From: Lachnospiraceae bacterium
GTDB lineage: Bacteria; Bacillota; Clostridia; Oscillospirales; CAG-272
DNA length: 63,173 nt
Assembly: GCA_024404495.1 (NCBI GenBank)
Contig: JAKSPT010000015.1
Coordinates: forward strand, 1 to 63,173
Reading direction: 5' to 3'
Both the position numbers and the translations under genes were made by a program. The notes under the pieces were generated by a model. That model saw only the letters and a list, made by a program, of their open reading frames with translations. It was not told the DNA's origin and searched no databases. Numbering within the stretch: position 1 is the first letter of the stretch; every line of letters starts with the position of its first letter. Below are positions 45,938 to 54,322 of the stretch, piece by piece.

Positions 45938-46381
45938 ATGAAAGTCGTATTATTACAGGACGTCCGCGCACAGGGCAAAAAGGGGCAGATCGTCGAGGTT
46001 TCGGACGGTTACGCCCGCAACTTCCTCTTCCCGAAGAAGCTCGCCGTAGAAGCGGACGCAAAAGCGATCAGCGAGGTCAAGAGCAAGGAAGCGGCGGCGG
46101 CACACCGTCTCGCCGAGGAAAAGAAGGCGGCGCAGGCGCTCGCCGAGCAGCTCAAGTCCCTCAGCGTGAAGATCAGCGCCACCGCGGGCGCGGACGGCAG
46201 ATTCTACGGCTCCGTCACCTCCAAGGACGTTGCCGAAGCGCTCAAGAAGCAGCACGGCGTCGATATCGACCGCCGCAAGATCGTGATGAACGAGGCGATC
46301 AAGGCGTTCGGCGTCTACACCTACGACGTCAAGCTCTTCCCCGAGATCGTCGGACAGCTCAAGGTCGAGGTTCTCGGCTGA
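45938..46381 (+). CDS. rplI: 50S ribosomal protein L9
   Basis: A 147-residue ribosomal protein. N-terminal RNA-binding domain with [32 protein letters not shown], a central helix (about 45-75) and a C-terminal domain with [19 protein letters not shown]. Usual length and position between gdpP and dnaB. AAAGGA lies upstream of the ATG. Confidence 0.98.
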   Translation: MKVVLLQDVRAQGKKGQIVEVSDGYARNFLFPKKLAVEADAKAISEVKSKEAAAAHRLAEEKKAAQALAEQLKSLSVKISATAGADGRFYGSVTSKDVAEALKKQHGVDIDRRKIVMNEAIKAFGVYTYDVKLFPEIVGQLKVEVLG

Positions 46382-46492
46382 TCCGCGGAGATTTTACCGC
46401 GCCGCCCCGGAAAGCGGGGCACGGAATGAATTTGTATCACGCCGCGCTTCGCGTCAGAAGAAACGAAGCGCCGAAAGGCATGGTTGAACGAC

Positions 46493-47866
46493 ATGAGTGA
46501 ACCGAATCTTTTACAGAAATCCCTTCCCTTCTCCCTTGAAGCCGAGCAGTCCCTGCTCGGGTCGATCCTGATCGATCAGGACAGCTTCAACGAGATCGCC
46601 GGCATCGTAAAAAGCGAAGATTTTTATATGGAAAGCCATAAACAGATCTATCTCGCGATGCAGGAGCTGTATCTGAGCAGCCGCACGATCGACTTCGTCA
46701 CGCTGATCGACGCGCTCGTCAAGCAGGGCGTCTACGAAAACGACGAAAAAGGGAGAGAATACATCCGCGTTCTCGCCGAGATCGTGCCGAGCGCGGCAAA
46801 CGTCAGGGACTACGCGCGCATCGTCAAGGACAAGAGCGTTCTCCGCTCTCTGATCGACGCCTGCGGGGAGATCACCGACACCGCCTACGAGGAGCAGGAG
46901 GAGGTCTCCGCCATTCTCGATTCCGCCGAGCAGAAGATCTTCGACATCGCGCAGGGGAACGAAACGAAAAACTTCACCCACATCCGCGACGTCCTGCTCT
47001 CGACCTACGATCATCTTCAGCTTCTCAAAACCGACCCGGACGCTGCCGCAGGAACGCCGACCGGCTTTTCCGACGTGGATAAGGTCCTCGTCGGTATGGG
47101 TCCCGGCGACCTGATCCTCGTCGGCGCCCGTCCCGGTATGGGTAAAACCTCCTTCTGTATGAACATCGCGACCCGCGTCGCACAAAGGACCGCCAAGACG
47201 GTGTGCGTCTTCTCGCTTGAAATGTCCTGCGAGCAGCTCGTGACCCGTATGCTCTCCTCCGAGGCGCTGATCGACTCCTACGTTCTGCGCTCGGGCGATC
47301 TGCAGGAGGACGACTGGGCAAAGCTTGCCAAGGCCTCCGCCGTGCTCAGTGAGACCGATATCCTCATCGACGATACCTCGGGCGCGACCGTTATGAGCAT
47401 GAAATCAAAGCTCCGCCGGGTCAAGAACCTCGGGCTGGTCGTCATCGACTACCTGCAGCTCATGCAGTCCGACCGCCGGATCGACAACAAGGTCCAGGAG
47501 GTCGCGGAGATCTCCCGCGGACTCAAGCTGCTTGCCAAGGAGCTGCGCGTCCCGGTCATCTGCTGCGCACCGCTTTCCCGGGGTCCCGAAAGCAGAACCG
47601 ACAAACGCCCGATGCTTTCCGACCTGCGTGACTCCGGTGCGATCGAGCAGGACGCGGACGTCGTTATGTTCCTCTACCGCGAGGAGTACTACGCGAACAA
47701 GAGCGACACCAAGGGAACGCCGGTCAATCCCAATCAGGCACTTGTCATCATCTCGAAAAACCGTCACGGCTCGACCGCCGACGTTCCGATCGGATGGTTC
47801 GGTCAATTCACGAAATTCGCCACCCTCTCCGAGGTGGACGAAAACGGTTTACACTCACAGAAATGA
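46493..47866 (+). CDS. dnaB: Replicative DNA helicase DnaB
   Basis: A 457-residue hexameric helicase. N-terminal domain (about 10-110, PFSLEAEQSLLGSIL), linker, and RecA-like domain with Walker A GARPGMGKTS, Walker B VVIDYLQLM, the H-loop-type DLRDSGAIEQDADVV and arginine finger region KNRHGSTADVPIGW. No intein. The start is ATG 46493 or TTG 46484, the latter 5 bases after AAAGG. A seven-codon ORF (46480-46500) overlaps the ATG. The stop overlaps tilS by 4 bases (ATGA). Confidence 0.96.
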   Translation: MSEPNLLQKSLPFSLEAEQSLLGSILIDQDSFNEIAGIVKSEDFYMESHKQIYLAMQELYLSSRTIDFVTLIDALVKQGVYENDEKGREYIRVLAEIVPSAANVRDYARIVKDKSVLRSLIDACGEITDTAYEEQEEVSAILDSAEQKIFDIAQGNETKNFTHIRDVLLSTYDHLQLLKTDPDAAAGTPTGFSDVDKVLVGMGPGDLILVGARPGMGKTSFCMNIATRVAQRTAKTVCVFSLEMSCEQLVTRMLSSEALIDSYVLRSGDLQEDDWAKLAKASAVLSETDILIDDTSGATVMSMKSKLRRVKNLGLVVIDYLQLMQSDRRIDNKVQEVAEISRGLKLLAKELRVPVICCAPLSRGPESRTDKRPMLSDLRDSGAIEQDADVVMFLYREEYYANKSDTKGTPVNPNQALVIISKNRHGSTADVPIGWFGQFTKFATLSEVDENGLHSQK

Positions 47867-49281
47867 AAAAGGAACGCACGGTCCGGGAGAAGATCCTCTC
47901 CTATGCCGACAGCCGCGCGATGCTGCCGGAGGGGACCTCGGTCCTCGTCGGGTTTTCGGGCGGAGCGGACTCGGTCTGCCTGCTCTCGGTCCTGTGGGAA
48001 GCGGCGGATGCGAGAAAGCTGCGCGTCGGCGCCGTCCATCTGAATCACGGGCTGCGCGGAGAGGCGGCTGACCGCGACGAACGGTTCTGCCGGGAATTCT
48101 GCGAAAGCCGCGGTATTCCCTTCTACGCCGTTTCCCGTGACGTCGCCGCTTACGCAAAGGAAAAAAAGCGCGGGACCGAGGAAGCGGCGAGAGAAATCCG
48201 GTACGCCGTCTTTGCGGAGATCGCCGACCGGTACGGCTACGAAAGGATCGCCACGGCGCACAACGCCGACGATCAGCTCGAGACCCTGCTCTTCCGCCTC
48301 GCGCGTGGGACCGGGATCGCGGGACTTGCGGGGATCCCTCCGGTCAGGGGAAGATTCCTCCGTCCGATGCTGCGCGTCGGGAAAGAGGAGATCCTCGGTT
48401 TTCTTGCCGAAAACGGTCCGGAGCATATCACCGACGAAACGAACGCAGACCCCGCCTACACGAGGAATTACATCCGCGCCGAGCTCGTTCCCCGGATGAA
48501 AAAGGTCAGCGCGGGCGCGCTTCGCGCCGCCGCCGATCTTTCGGAATGTGCCGCGGAGGATGAAGCGTATCTTTCTTCCCTCGCTTCGGAGCATTCCCTT
48601 TCGGAAGGAGCGGAAGCGCTTTCTGCCCTTCCCGATCCGATCCTGCGCCGGGTGCTCCGGCGGGAGGCGGAGGAAAAAGGGATGTCGCTTTCCTTCTCCG
48701 ATACCGTCGAAGCGCTGCGGGTCGTCCGGAGCCGGAGCGCCCGCGCCTCCGCGCCGATGCCGGGCAGAAACGTATTCCGGAAGGACCGGGACACGCTCCT
48801 TTTCGGGAGCGGGGAGCCGCTGAAATGGGAAGGCACCGCCCCGGCAAATACCGGTCTGCCGGTGCTCCTTTACGCCGAAAAGAAGGAAGCGGCGGTGCTT
48901 TACGCGCCGGAACCGCTTTCGCCCGAGGCGCTCGCCATCATAAAAGACCTCAAAAATATTTACAATTTATCAATGCAAGCCGTCCTGTCTTCTGCTAAAA
49001 TAGGAGGGACGATCACGCTCCGTACCCGTCTTTCCGGTGATCTTTACCGTTTCGGCGGGATGACGCGGCAGGTGAAAAAGCTGTTTTCGGACAGAAAATT
49101 CACCGCGCTCCTGCGCGATTCCCTTCCCGTTATTGCCGATGAAAACGGCATTCTCTGGATCCCGGGCTTTCCTCCGCGCGAGGAGGGCAGGGACGCCGTT
49201 CTTTTGTACTTCTGCGCGGATCCCGCCTTTTTCCCCGCTCCGGCATCCCCCGGGACGGAAAAAGAAAAGGACCGGATCTGA
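47863..49281 (+). CDS. tilS: tRNA(Ile)-lysidine synthase
   Basis: A 472-residue enzyme that modifies C34 of the AUA-reading tRNA-Ile to lysidine, using ATP. PP-loop SGGADSVCLLSVL near residue 30, HLNHGLRG and the tRNA-contact AHNADDQLETLLFRLARGTG. TilS-specific N-terminal and C-terminal (GGTITLRTRLSGDLYRFGGMTRQVKKLF) domains are present. ATGA overlap with dnaB indicates coupling. Followed by hpt, the usual Firmicutes order tilS-hpt-ftsH. Confidence 0.96.
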   Translation: MKKERTVREKILSYADSRAMLPEGTSVLVGFSGGADSVCLLSVLWEAADARKLRVGAVHLNHGLRGEAADRDERFCREFCESRGIPFYAVSRDVAAYAKEKKRGTEEAAREIRYAVFAEIADRYGYERIATAHNADDQLETLLFRLARGTGIAGLAGIPPVRGRFLRPMLRVGKEEILGFLAENGPEHITDETNADPAYTRNYIRAELVPRMKKVSAGALRAAADLSECAAEDEAYLSSLASEHSLSEGAEALSALPDPILRRVLRREAEEKGMSLSFSDTVEALRVVRSRSARASAPMPGRNVFRKDRDTLLFGSGEPLKWEGTAPANTGLPVLLYAEKKEAAVLYAPEPLSPEALAIIKDLKNIYNLSMQAVLSSAKIGGTITLRTRLSGDLYRFGGMTRQVKKLFSDRKFTALLRDSLPVIADENGILWIPGFPPREEGRDAVLLYFCADPAFFPAPASPGTEKEKDRI

Positions 49282-49332
49282 TTTTTCCGAAAGAAAGGAA
49301 CTTTTGTATAGCAAAAGCAAAGGTATCACAAA

Positions 49333-49887
49333 ATGTCTCAGATCAACGATATGGAACGAATCCTCATCTCGGAGGAACAGATCGCCGAGGCGGTCTCCCG
49401 CATCGCCGCCGAGGTCGACGAATATTATAAAAACAGCGAGCGGCGTCTCGTGCTGCTCGGCATCCTGAAGGGCTCGGTCGTCTTCATGGGCGACTTAATG
49501 AAAAAGATCACGCTCCCCGTCGAGATCGACTTTATGAAGGTCTCCTCCTACGGCAGCGGGACCAAAACCACGGGCAAGGTCAACATCATTCTCGACCTGC
49601 TCCGCAAGGATCTTGAAAACTGCGACATCCTCGTCGTTGAGGATATCATCGACAGCGGCAAGACCCTTTCCTACCTCACCGAGTATCTCAAGCTCAAGGG
49701 CGCCGGCTCGGTCCGCACCGCGACGCTCCTCGACAAGCCCGACCGCAGAGAGGTGAACTTCACGCCCGATCACGTCGGCTTCTCCATTCCGGACGCCTTC
49801 GTCGTCGGATACGGGCTGGATTACGCGGAGGCTTACCGCGCGCTTCCCTACGTCGGCATTCTGAAGCCGGAGATCTACTCGAAATAA
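49333..49887 (+). CDS. hpt: Hypoxanthine phosphoribosyltransferase
   Basis: A 184-residue purine-salvage enzyme converting hypoxanthine or guanine plus PRPP to IMP or GMP. The PRPP motif is VVEDIIDSGKTLSYL (near 100-115), with the KGSVVFMGDL loop early and the flexible loop SSYGSGTKTTGKV. Length is normal. AAAGG lies 9 bases before the ATG. It is the middle gene of tilS-hpt-ftsH. Confidence 0.97.
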   Translation: MSQINDMERILISEEQIAEAVSRIAAEVDEYYKNSERRLVLLGILKGSVVFMGDLMKKITLPVEIDFMKVSSYGSGTKTTGKVNIILDLLRKDLENCDILVVEDIIDSGKTLSYLTEYLKLKGAGSVRTATLLDKPDRREVNFTPDHVGFSIPDAFVVGYGLDYAEAYRALPYVGILKPEIYSK

Positions 49888-49906
49888 GAACCACGAAACG
49901 AAGGAT

Positions 49907-49935
49907 GCCTCCCCGGGGAGGCGATGGATAAATAA
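49907..49935 (+). promoter_or_regulatory. Palindrome over the ftsH Shine-Dalgarno, with three-codon ORF
   Basis: GCCTCCCCGGGGAGGC (49907-49922) is a perfect 16-base palindrome containing the ribosome site GGGGAGG. ATG GAT AAA TAA (49924-49935) is a minimal ORF that ends directly at the ftsH ATG, in the same frame. Pairing within or between transcripts would hide the ribosome site. Confidence 0.6.
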
Positions 49936-52029
49936 ATGAAGAAAAAGAATTATTCGAGCCTGTTTTTCTATCTTCTCCTCATCATTGCCGTGCTGATCAT
50001 GGTCTCGGTCATGCTCAGCGACGGGAACCGTGAGGACGTGGATTACTCCGATCTGATGGAGCTGTTCCAGACCGAAAAGGTCGATTCCTTCGAGGTCACC
50101 GGGCAGAACGTCGTCGTCATCCGCACCAAGGACGGACGCGAGATCGAATATCCGCTGCGCGATTTCAACCTCTTCTACACCGACTTTCACGAGCTGATCG
50201 CGGAGCAGAAGGCGGCGGGGATCATTACCGATTTCGATTATAAGAAGCCCTCGAGCAATTGGTGGATCAGCTTCATCCCGACGCTGCTCCTCGCCCTCGC
50301 GCTCATCTTCCTCTTCGTCTTCGTCTTCCGCACGAACGGAGCCGGAGGCGGCGGGAAGATCAATTCCTTCGGCAAGGCGCACGCCCGTCTCGGCACCGAC
50401 GACTCGAAGAAGGTCACCTTCCGTGACGTCGCGGGTGCGGACGAGGAGAAGGAAGAGCTGCGTGAGATCGTGGAATTCCTGAAAAACCCCGAAAGATACA
50501 CCCGTCTCGGCGCGAAGATCCCGCACGGCGTGCTGCTGCAGGGTCCTCCCGGGACCGGTAAGACGCTGCTTGCCAAGGCGGTCGCAGGAGAAGCGGGCGT
50601 TCCCTTCTACTCCATTTCGGGTTCCGATTTCGTTGAAATGTACGTCGGCGTCGGCGCGTCCCGCGTGCGTGACCTGTTCGACACCGCCAAGAAAAACCCC
50701 GCCTCGATCATCTTCATCGACGAGATCGACGCGGTCGGCCGTCACCGCGGCGCGGGCCTCGGCGGCGGACACGACGAACGCGAGCAGACGCTGAACCAGC
50801 TCCTCGTTGAGATGGACGGCTTCGGCTCGAACGACGGCGTCATCGTCATCGCGGCGACCAACCGTCCCGACATTCTCGACCCCGCGCTTCTCCGTCCCGG
50901 ACGCTTCGACCGTCAGATCACGGTCAACTATCCCGATATCAAGGGCAGAGAGGATATCCTCAAGGTCCACGCGAGAGGCAAGCCCTTTGAAAGCGACGTC
51001 GATCTTTCGGTCATCGCAAAGACCACCGTCGGTTTCACCGGCGCAGACCTCGCAAATCTTCTGAACGAAGCCGCGCTCCACGCCGCGAGAAAGGGCAAGT
51101 CCCTGATCGGTATGGACGATATCGAGGAAGCCTCGATCAAGATCATCGTCGGCGGACCGCAGAAGAAGTCCAAGAAGGTCAGAGAAGAAGAAAAGAAGAT
51201 GACCGCTTACCACGAGGCAGGTCACGCCATCCTCGGCAAGCTGGTTCTGAAAAACAACACCATTCATCAGATCTCCATCATCCCGGCGGGACGCGCGGGC
51301 GGCTACACGATCAACCGTCCCAATCAGGATCAGGGCTATTACAGCGCGGAAGATATGATGAACGATATCGTGATGGACCTCGGCGGCAGAGCGGCGGAGA
51401 TGATCGTCTTCGGGCATCTGACGACCGGCGCCTCCTCCGATATCAGCCACGCGACCAATATGGCGCGCAGCATGGTCACCCGCTACGGTATGTCCGAAAA
51501 GCTCGGCACCGTCGTTTACGGCTCGGAGCACTCTTCCGACGAGGTCTTCCTCGGCAGAGACTTCAGCTCCGGCAAGAACTACTCCGAGGAGACCGCCGCC
51601 CTCATCGACAGCGAGATCAAGCGCATCGTCGAGGATTGCTACGCAAAGGCGCTCTCGCTGCTGAAGGAGCACTTTGACAAGCTCACCTTCGTCGCCGAGT
51701 TCCTGATCCGCAACGAGACGATGGACGAGGACACCTTCAACGCCGCGATGGACGAGGACGTCACGATCGAGGAGCTTGAAGCCCGTCAGGCGGAAAAGCG
51801 TGAGAAATCGAAGCAGGCGAACGACAAAAAGGCAGCCGACGACGAGGCAAAGCGCCTTGCCGAGGAAGCCGAACGCAGAAAGAACGACGCCGCCGAAGAT
51901 CCCTACGAAGCCCTCCGCCGTCATCAGGAGGAAGCCTACGGAAACCTCACCGACGACAAAGCCGATGAAAAGGATCCCGCCGACGACAACGGCGAAGACG
52001 ACGAAAACGGCGAAAACAAAAACGACTGA
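49936..52029 (+). CDS. ftsH: ATP-dependent zinc metalloprotease FtsH
   Basis: A 697-residue membrane protease. Two membrane segments (about 8-26 and 112-132) flank a small extracellular domain. AAA domain: Walker A GPPGTGKT, Walker [32 protein letters not shown]. Protease domain: zinc motif HEAGH near 427 and the distal Asp region [11 protein letters not shown]. The C-terminal tail of about 70 residues is highly charged, with runs of Glu, Asp and Lys. A terminator follows directly. Confidence 0.97.
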   Translation: MKKKNYSSLFFYLLLIIAVLIMVSVMLSDGNREDVDYSDLMELFQTEKVDSFEVTGQNVVVIRTKDGREIEYPLRDFNLFYTDFHELIAEQKAAGIITDFDYKKPSSNWWISFIPTLLLALALIFLFVFVFRTNGAGGGGKINSFGKAHARLGTDDSKKVTFRDVAGADEEKEELREIVEFLKNPERYTRLGAKIPHGVLLQGPPGTGKTLLAKAVAGEAGVPFYSISGSDFVEMYVGVGASRVRDLFDTAKKNPASIIFIDEIDAVGRHRGAGLGGGHDEREQTLNQLLVEMDGFGSNDGVIVIAATNRPDILDPALLRPGRFDRQITVNYPDIKGREDILKVHARGKPFESDVDLSVIAKTTVGFTGADLANLLNEAALHAARKGKSLIGMDDIEEASIKIIVGGPQKKSKKVREEEKKMTAYHEAGHAILGKLVLKNNTIHQISIIPAGRAGGYTINRPNQDQGYYSAEDMMNDIVMDLGGRAAEMIVFGHLTTGASSDISHATNMARSMVTRYGMSEKLGTVVYGSEHSSDEVFLGRDFSSGKNYSEETAALIDSEIKRIVEDCYAKALSLLKEHFDKLTFVAEFLIRNETMDEDTFNAAMDEDVTIEELEARQAEKREKSKQANDKKAADDEAKRLAEEAERRKNDAAEDPYEALRRHQEEAYGNLTDDKADEKDPADDNGEDDENGENKND

Positions 52030-52033
52030 TCCG

Positions 52034-52068
52034 AAAAGTTCCCGCGATCATTTCGCGGGAACTTTTTT
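52034..52068 (+). terminator. ftsH terminator
   Basis: A 14-bp perfect stem AAAAGTTCCCGCGA/TCGCGGGAACTTTT with a 5-base loop, ending in a T-run, 4 bases after the stop. Confidence 0.9.
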
Positions 52069-52600
52069 ATGCCCCGCGACGCTGCCCGAAGAAAAGCGGA
52101 CGCTGAAACAACGGCGAACAGAGCACCTTGCAAGGGGGTGTTGCACTAATGTGCAACACCCCCGGCAAATACGGCTCGGCGGCTGAACGCCGCCGTTTTG
52201 GCATATTTGCAACATAAAAAATGGCGTTATTCGAGCCAAAAACGCCGTATATTGCGCAAAACAGCGGAATCCTGACCGCTGTTTTGCCGATGCGAAGCAT
52301 GTGGGCTGTTGATCGCTTCCGCTTTGCGGAAGCAGATGCAACAGCCCCGCCCCCCTGCGGTCTCTTTCTTTGATTTACGGGCGTCGTTATCCTTCCGCAG
52401 CGGGTGAACACCACCCGAAAAGAAAGGAACGCAAACGGGGGGCGTGCTCTGCAGACGACCCCGTTCCGAACGTTTTTCGTTTTTTTCGATTTGTCGTTGA
52501 CATCGGCGGAAAAGCGTGGTAAAATACTTTTGTCTGAAGCATTCTGATCGAATCACGTTCATATCCGGCAGGCAGCGCGCCGGAAAAGGAGGGATTCCTT
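52069..52600. other. Hairpin-rich intergenic region after ftsH
   Basis: 532 bases with no supported gene. Inverted repeats follow one another: 52134-52163 (13-bp perfect, TAAT loop), about 52176-52195 (GGCGGC/GCCGCC), about 52222-52246 (GGCGTT/AACGCC, followed on the minus strand by ATTTTTT), 52257-52286 (11-bp perfect), 52303-52347 (nested GGGCTGTTG and GCTTCCGC arms) and about 52400-52417 (CGGGTG/CACCCG). TTGACA (52497-52502), 17 bases and TAAAAT (52520-52525) form the promoter for the gene at 52601. Confidence 0.65.
52134..52163. repeat. Perfect 13-bp inverted repeat
   Basis: GGGGGTGTTGCAC and its exact complement around a TAAT loop. No T-run follows on the plus strand, so it is not a standard terminator. 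Confidence 0.85.
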
Positions 52601-53314
52601 ATGGATCACGAAAAATTACAGAAATATCTCACCGAAGACCCCAAAAAGTTCTGGTATTCCCTGATCCCGGGCGGCGTCTTCATTCTGATCGGCATTCTGC
52701 TCAACGAAGTCCGTGCTTTGCGCGTTCTGCGTCAGCTCGGAAACCCGATGCTCTTCATCGGCGGCGTTTACATCCTCGTGATGTGGCTGATCAAGCTCAA
52801 GGGCAAGGACGCCTTGGAATTCACCGGCGACCAGATGACGGCGCAGACCAAGGAATACGAGCAGAAGGTCGAGGACGAGATCGAAGCCTATCATAAAGAG
52901 GTCTTCAAGAAGGAGCACCGCGAGTCCGGTCCCTTTGAAAAGCTCTTTGCGGCGCAGTATCTCGCAGGGGACGATATCCTGACCCGCCGCGTCAGCGACG
53001 TTGCCTACGTTTCCGAGCGCGGAGAGGTCTGCGCGCTCTGGAAGGAGCGCAAGGGCAAGATCCTCCGCGTCTGCAAATCCGCTTTCCGGTTCACGACCGA
53101 GGAAAAGAGCACCGAGGAATACCTCGTCGGCTTCTCGCAGATCTCCGATCTGAACTGGGAGGAGTATCACTGCACGAAGGGCGGGATCAAGTGCAAGCAG
53201 CTCCACGTTTCGATGAAGCTCGCCGATCAGCCCGTCACCCTCGTCTTCCCCGCCGATTACGACTCCGAAAACTACTTCTCGATCCTGAAGGAAGAGATCG
53301 CAAACGAAAAATAA
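52601..53314 (+). CDS. Hypothetical two-segment membrane protein
   Basis: A 237-residue protein of no family I recognise. Membrane segments at about 22-38 and 50-65 are followed by a charged helix (TKEYEQKVEDEIEAYHKEVFKKEHRE, about 80-108) and a beta-rich domain with a regular strand pattern up to residue 230. The layout resembles the unrelated 15498 protein: two membrane segments, then a PH-like beta domain. AAAGGAGGG precedes the ATG. It is transcribed alone. Confidence 0.82.
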   Translation: MDHEKLQKYLTEDPKKFWYSLIPGGVFILIGILLNEVRALRVLRQLGNPMLFIGGVYILVMWLIKLKGKDALEFTGDQMTAQTKEYEQKVEDEIEAYHKEVFKKEHRESGPFEKLFAAQYLAGDDILTRRVSDVAYVSERGEVCALWKERKGKILRVCKSAFRFTTEEKSTEEYLVGFSQISDLNWEEYHCTKGGIKCKQLHVSMKLADQPVTLVFPADYDSENYFSILKEEIANEK

Positions 53315-53334
53315 GCATTATTTCAATCGTTCAA

Positions 53335-53363
53335 GGCTGCCGCTTTTTTGCGGCAGTCTTTTT
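53335..53363 (+). terminator. Terminator after the 52601 gene
   Basis: A 9-bp stem GGCTGCCGC/GCGGCAGTC (one G-T pair) with a six-T loop, then TTTTT. Confidence 0.85.
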
Positions 53364-53437
53364 CGTATAGTTCTTTTCTTTTCCGGCAATACTACCGACA
53401 GAAATCCGATATTTCCCGTAAAAGAAAGGAACCGATC

Positions 53438-54187
53438 ATGAATCAGTTTACAAGAGATAAAAAAGCCGTGGCGCGTGCTTCCGCGATCCTGCTGCTTTCG
53501 CTGACCGCGGCGGTCGTTGCCGTCACCCTCATCACCGTGCTTTCCCGCCCGAAAACGCCGGTCACCCCGGGCGGCGATACCCTTCCGCCCGTGCACGGCA
53601 GCGAGACCGAGCGCGAGATCATTCGCCCCAAGCCCGTCACCCCGGAAACCAAAAAACCGACGCCCGAAACGAAGGCGCCGCCCGTCACCTCCTCCGTGAC
53701 TCCCGAAACCGAGCCGCTCGAACCGGTCGTCGCTCCCGTAACGGTGACATGGACCTCCCCACTCGCCGCGCCCACCCTGCTCAAGGCGCACGATCTGACC
53801 GCGCAGGTCTTTTCCCGCACGATGAACGACTACCGCGTCCACACCGGGGTTGACCTCGGCACCTCCGACGGGGCGGTCGTCTACTGCGCGGCGGACGGCG
53901 TGATCACCGGCGTCACCGACGATCCCTTTATGGGCAGAACGGTCACCGTCTCGCACGAAAACGGCTATACGAGCTATTATAAGAACCTCGCCCCGCTCGA
54001 CGTCCCCGGGGTCACCGTCGGCGCGAAGGTCAGCGCCGGGACGAAGCTCGGCGCCGTCGGAGAGAGCGCGATCATCGAGATCTCGGACGAGCCCCACCTC
54101 CATTTCGAGATCACGAAGGACGGCGAGCCGGTCGATCCGCTCGAGGTCGTGAAGATCACGTTTTCCGAGCCCGCGTACGAGGGATAA
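53438..54187 (+). CDS. M23 family metallopeptidase, SpoIIQ-like
   Basis: A 249-residue protein with an N-terminal membrane anchor (about 12-34), a Pro/Thr/Glu-rich linker (35-110) and a LytM domain. The zinc motif is largely intact: VHTGVDLGT (H-x3-D) and PHLHFEI (HxH). SpoIIQ of Clostridia has this size and layout and works across the forespore septum with SpoIIIAH, so this may be SpoIIQ; a vegetative amidase activator or endopeptidase is the alternative. The start at 53438 follows AAAGGA. Confidence 0.85.
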   Translation: MNQFTRDKKAVARASAILLLSLTAAVVAVTLITVLSRPKTPVTPGGDTLPPVHGSETEREIIRPKPVTPETKKPTPETKAPPVTSSVTPETEPLEPVVAPVTVTWTSPLAAPTLLKAHDLTAQVFSRTMNDYRVHTGVDLGTSDGAVVYCAADGVITGVTDDPFMGRTVTVSHENGYTSYYKNLAPLDVPGVTVGAKVSAGTKLGAVGESAIIEISDEPHLHFEITKDGEPVDPLEVVKITFSEPAYEG

Positions 54188-54193
54188 GGAAAG

Positions 54194-54243
54194 AAGGACG
54201 TTTGAAAAGTGCCCGGACGGGCGCACGGCAAACGTCCTTTTTT
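54194..54243 (+). terminator. Terminator after the M23 gene
   Basis: AAGGACGTTTG/CAAACGTCCTT outer stem (11 bp) around an inner GTGCCCG/CGGGCGCAC arm, then six T. Confidence 0.85.
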
Positions 54244-54245
54244 CA

Positions 54246-54274
54246 TTGACATCGGCGGCATCGTATGCTATACT
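54246..54274 (+). promoter_or_regulatory. Promoter of the pectate-lyase-fold gene
   Basis: TTGACA (54246-54251), 17 bases, TATACT (54269-54274), 49 bases before the ATG. Confidence 0.8.
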
Positions 54275-54322
54275 GAAAGCAGACCGAAAGGTCCGATTCT
54301 ACACAGTACGGGAGGATGCGGT

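Noticed and set aside
49495..51924. Long minus-strand open frame opposite ftsH
   Set aside because: Shadow of hpt and ftsH; low-complexity Asp/Val/Gly-rich translation without domains.
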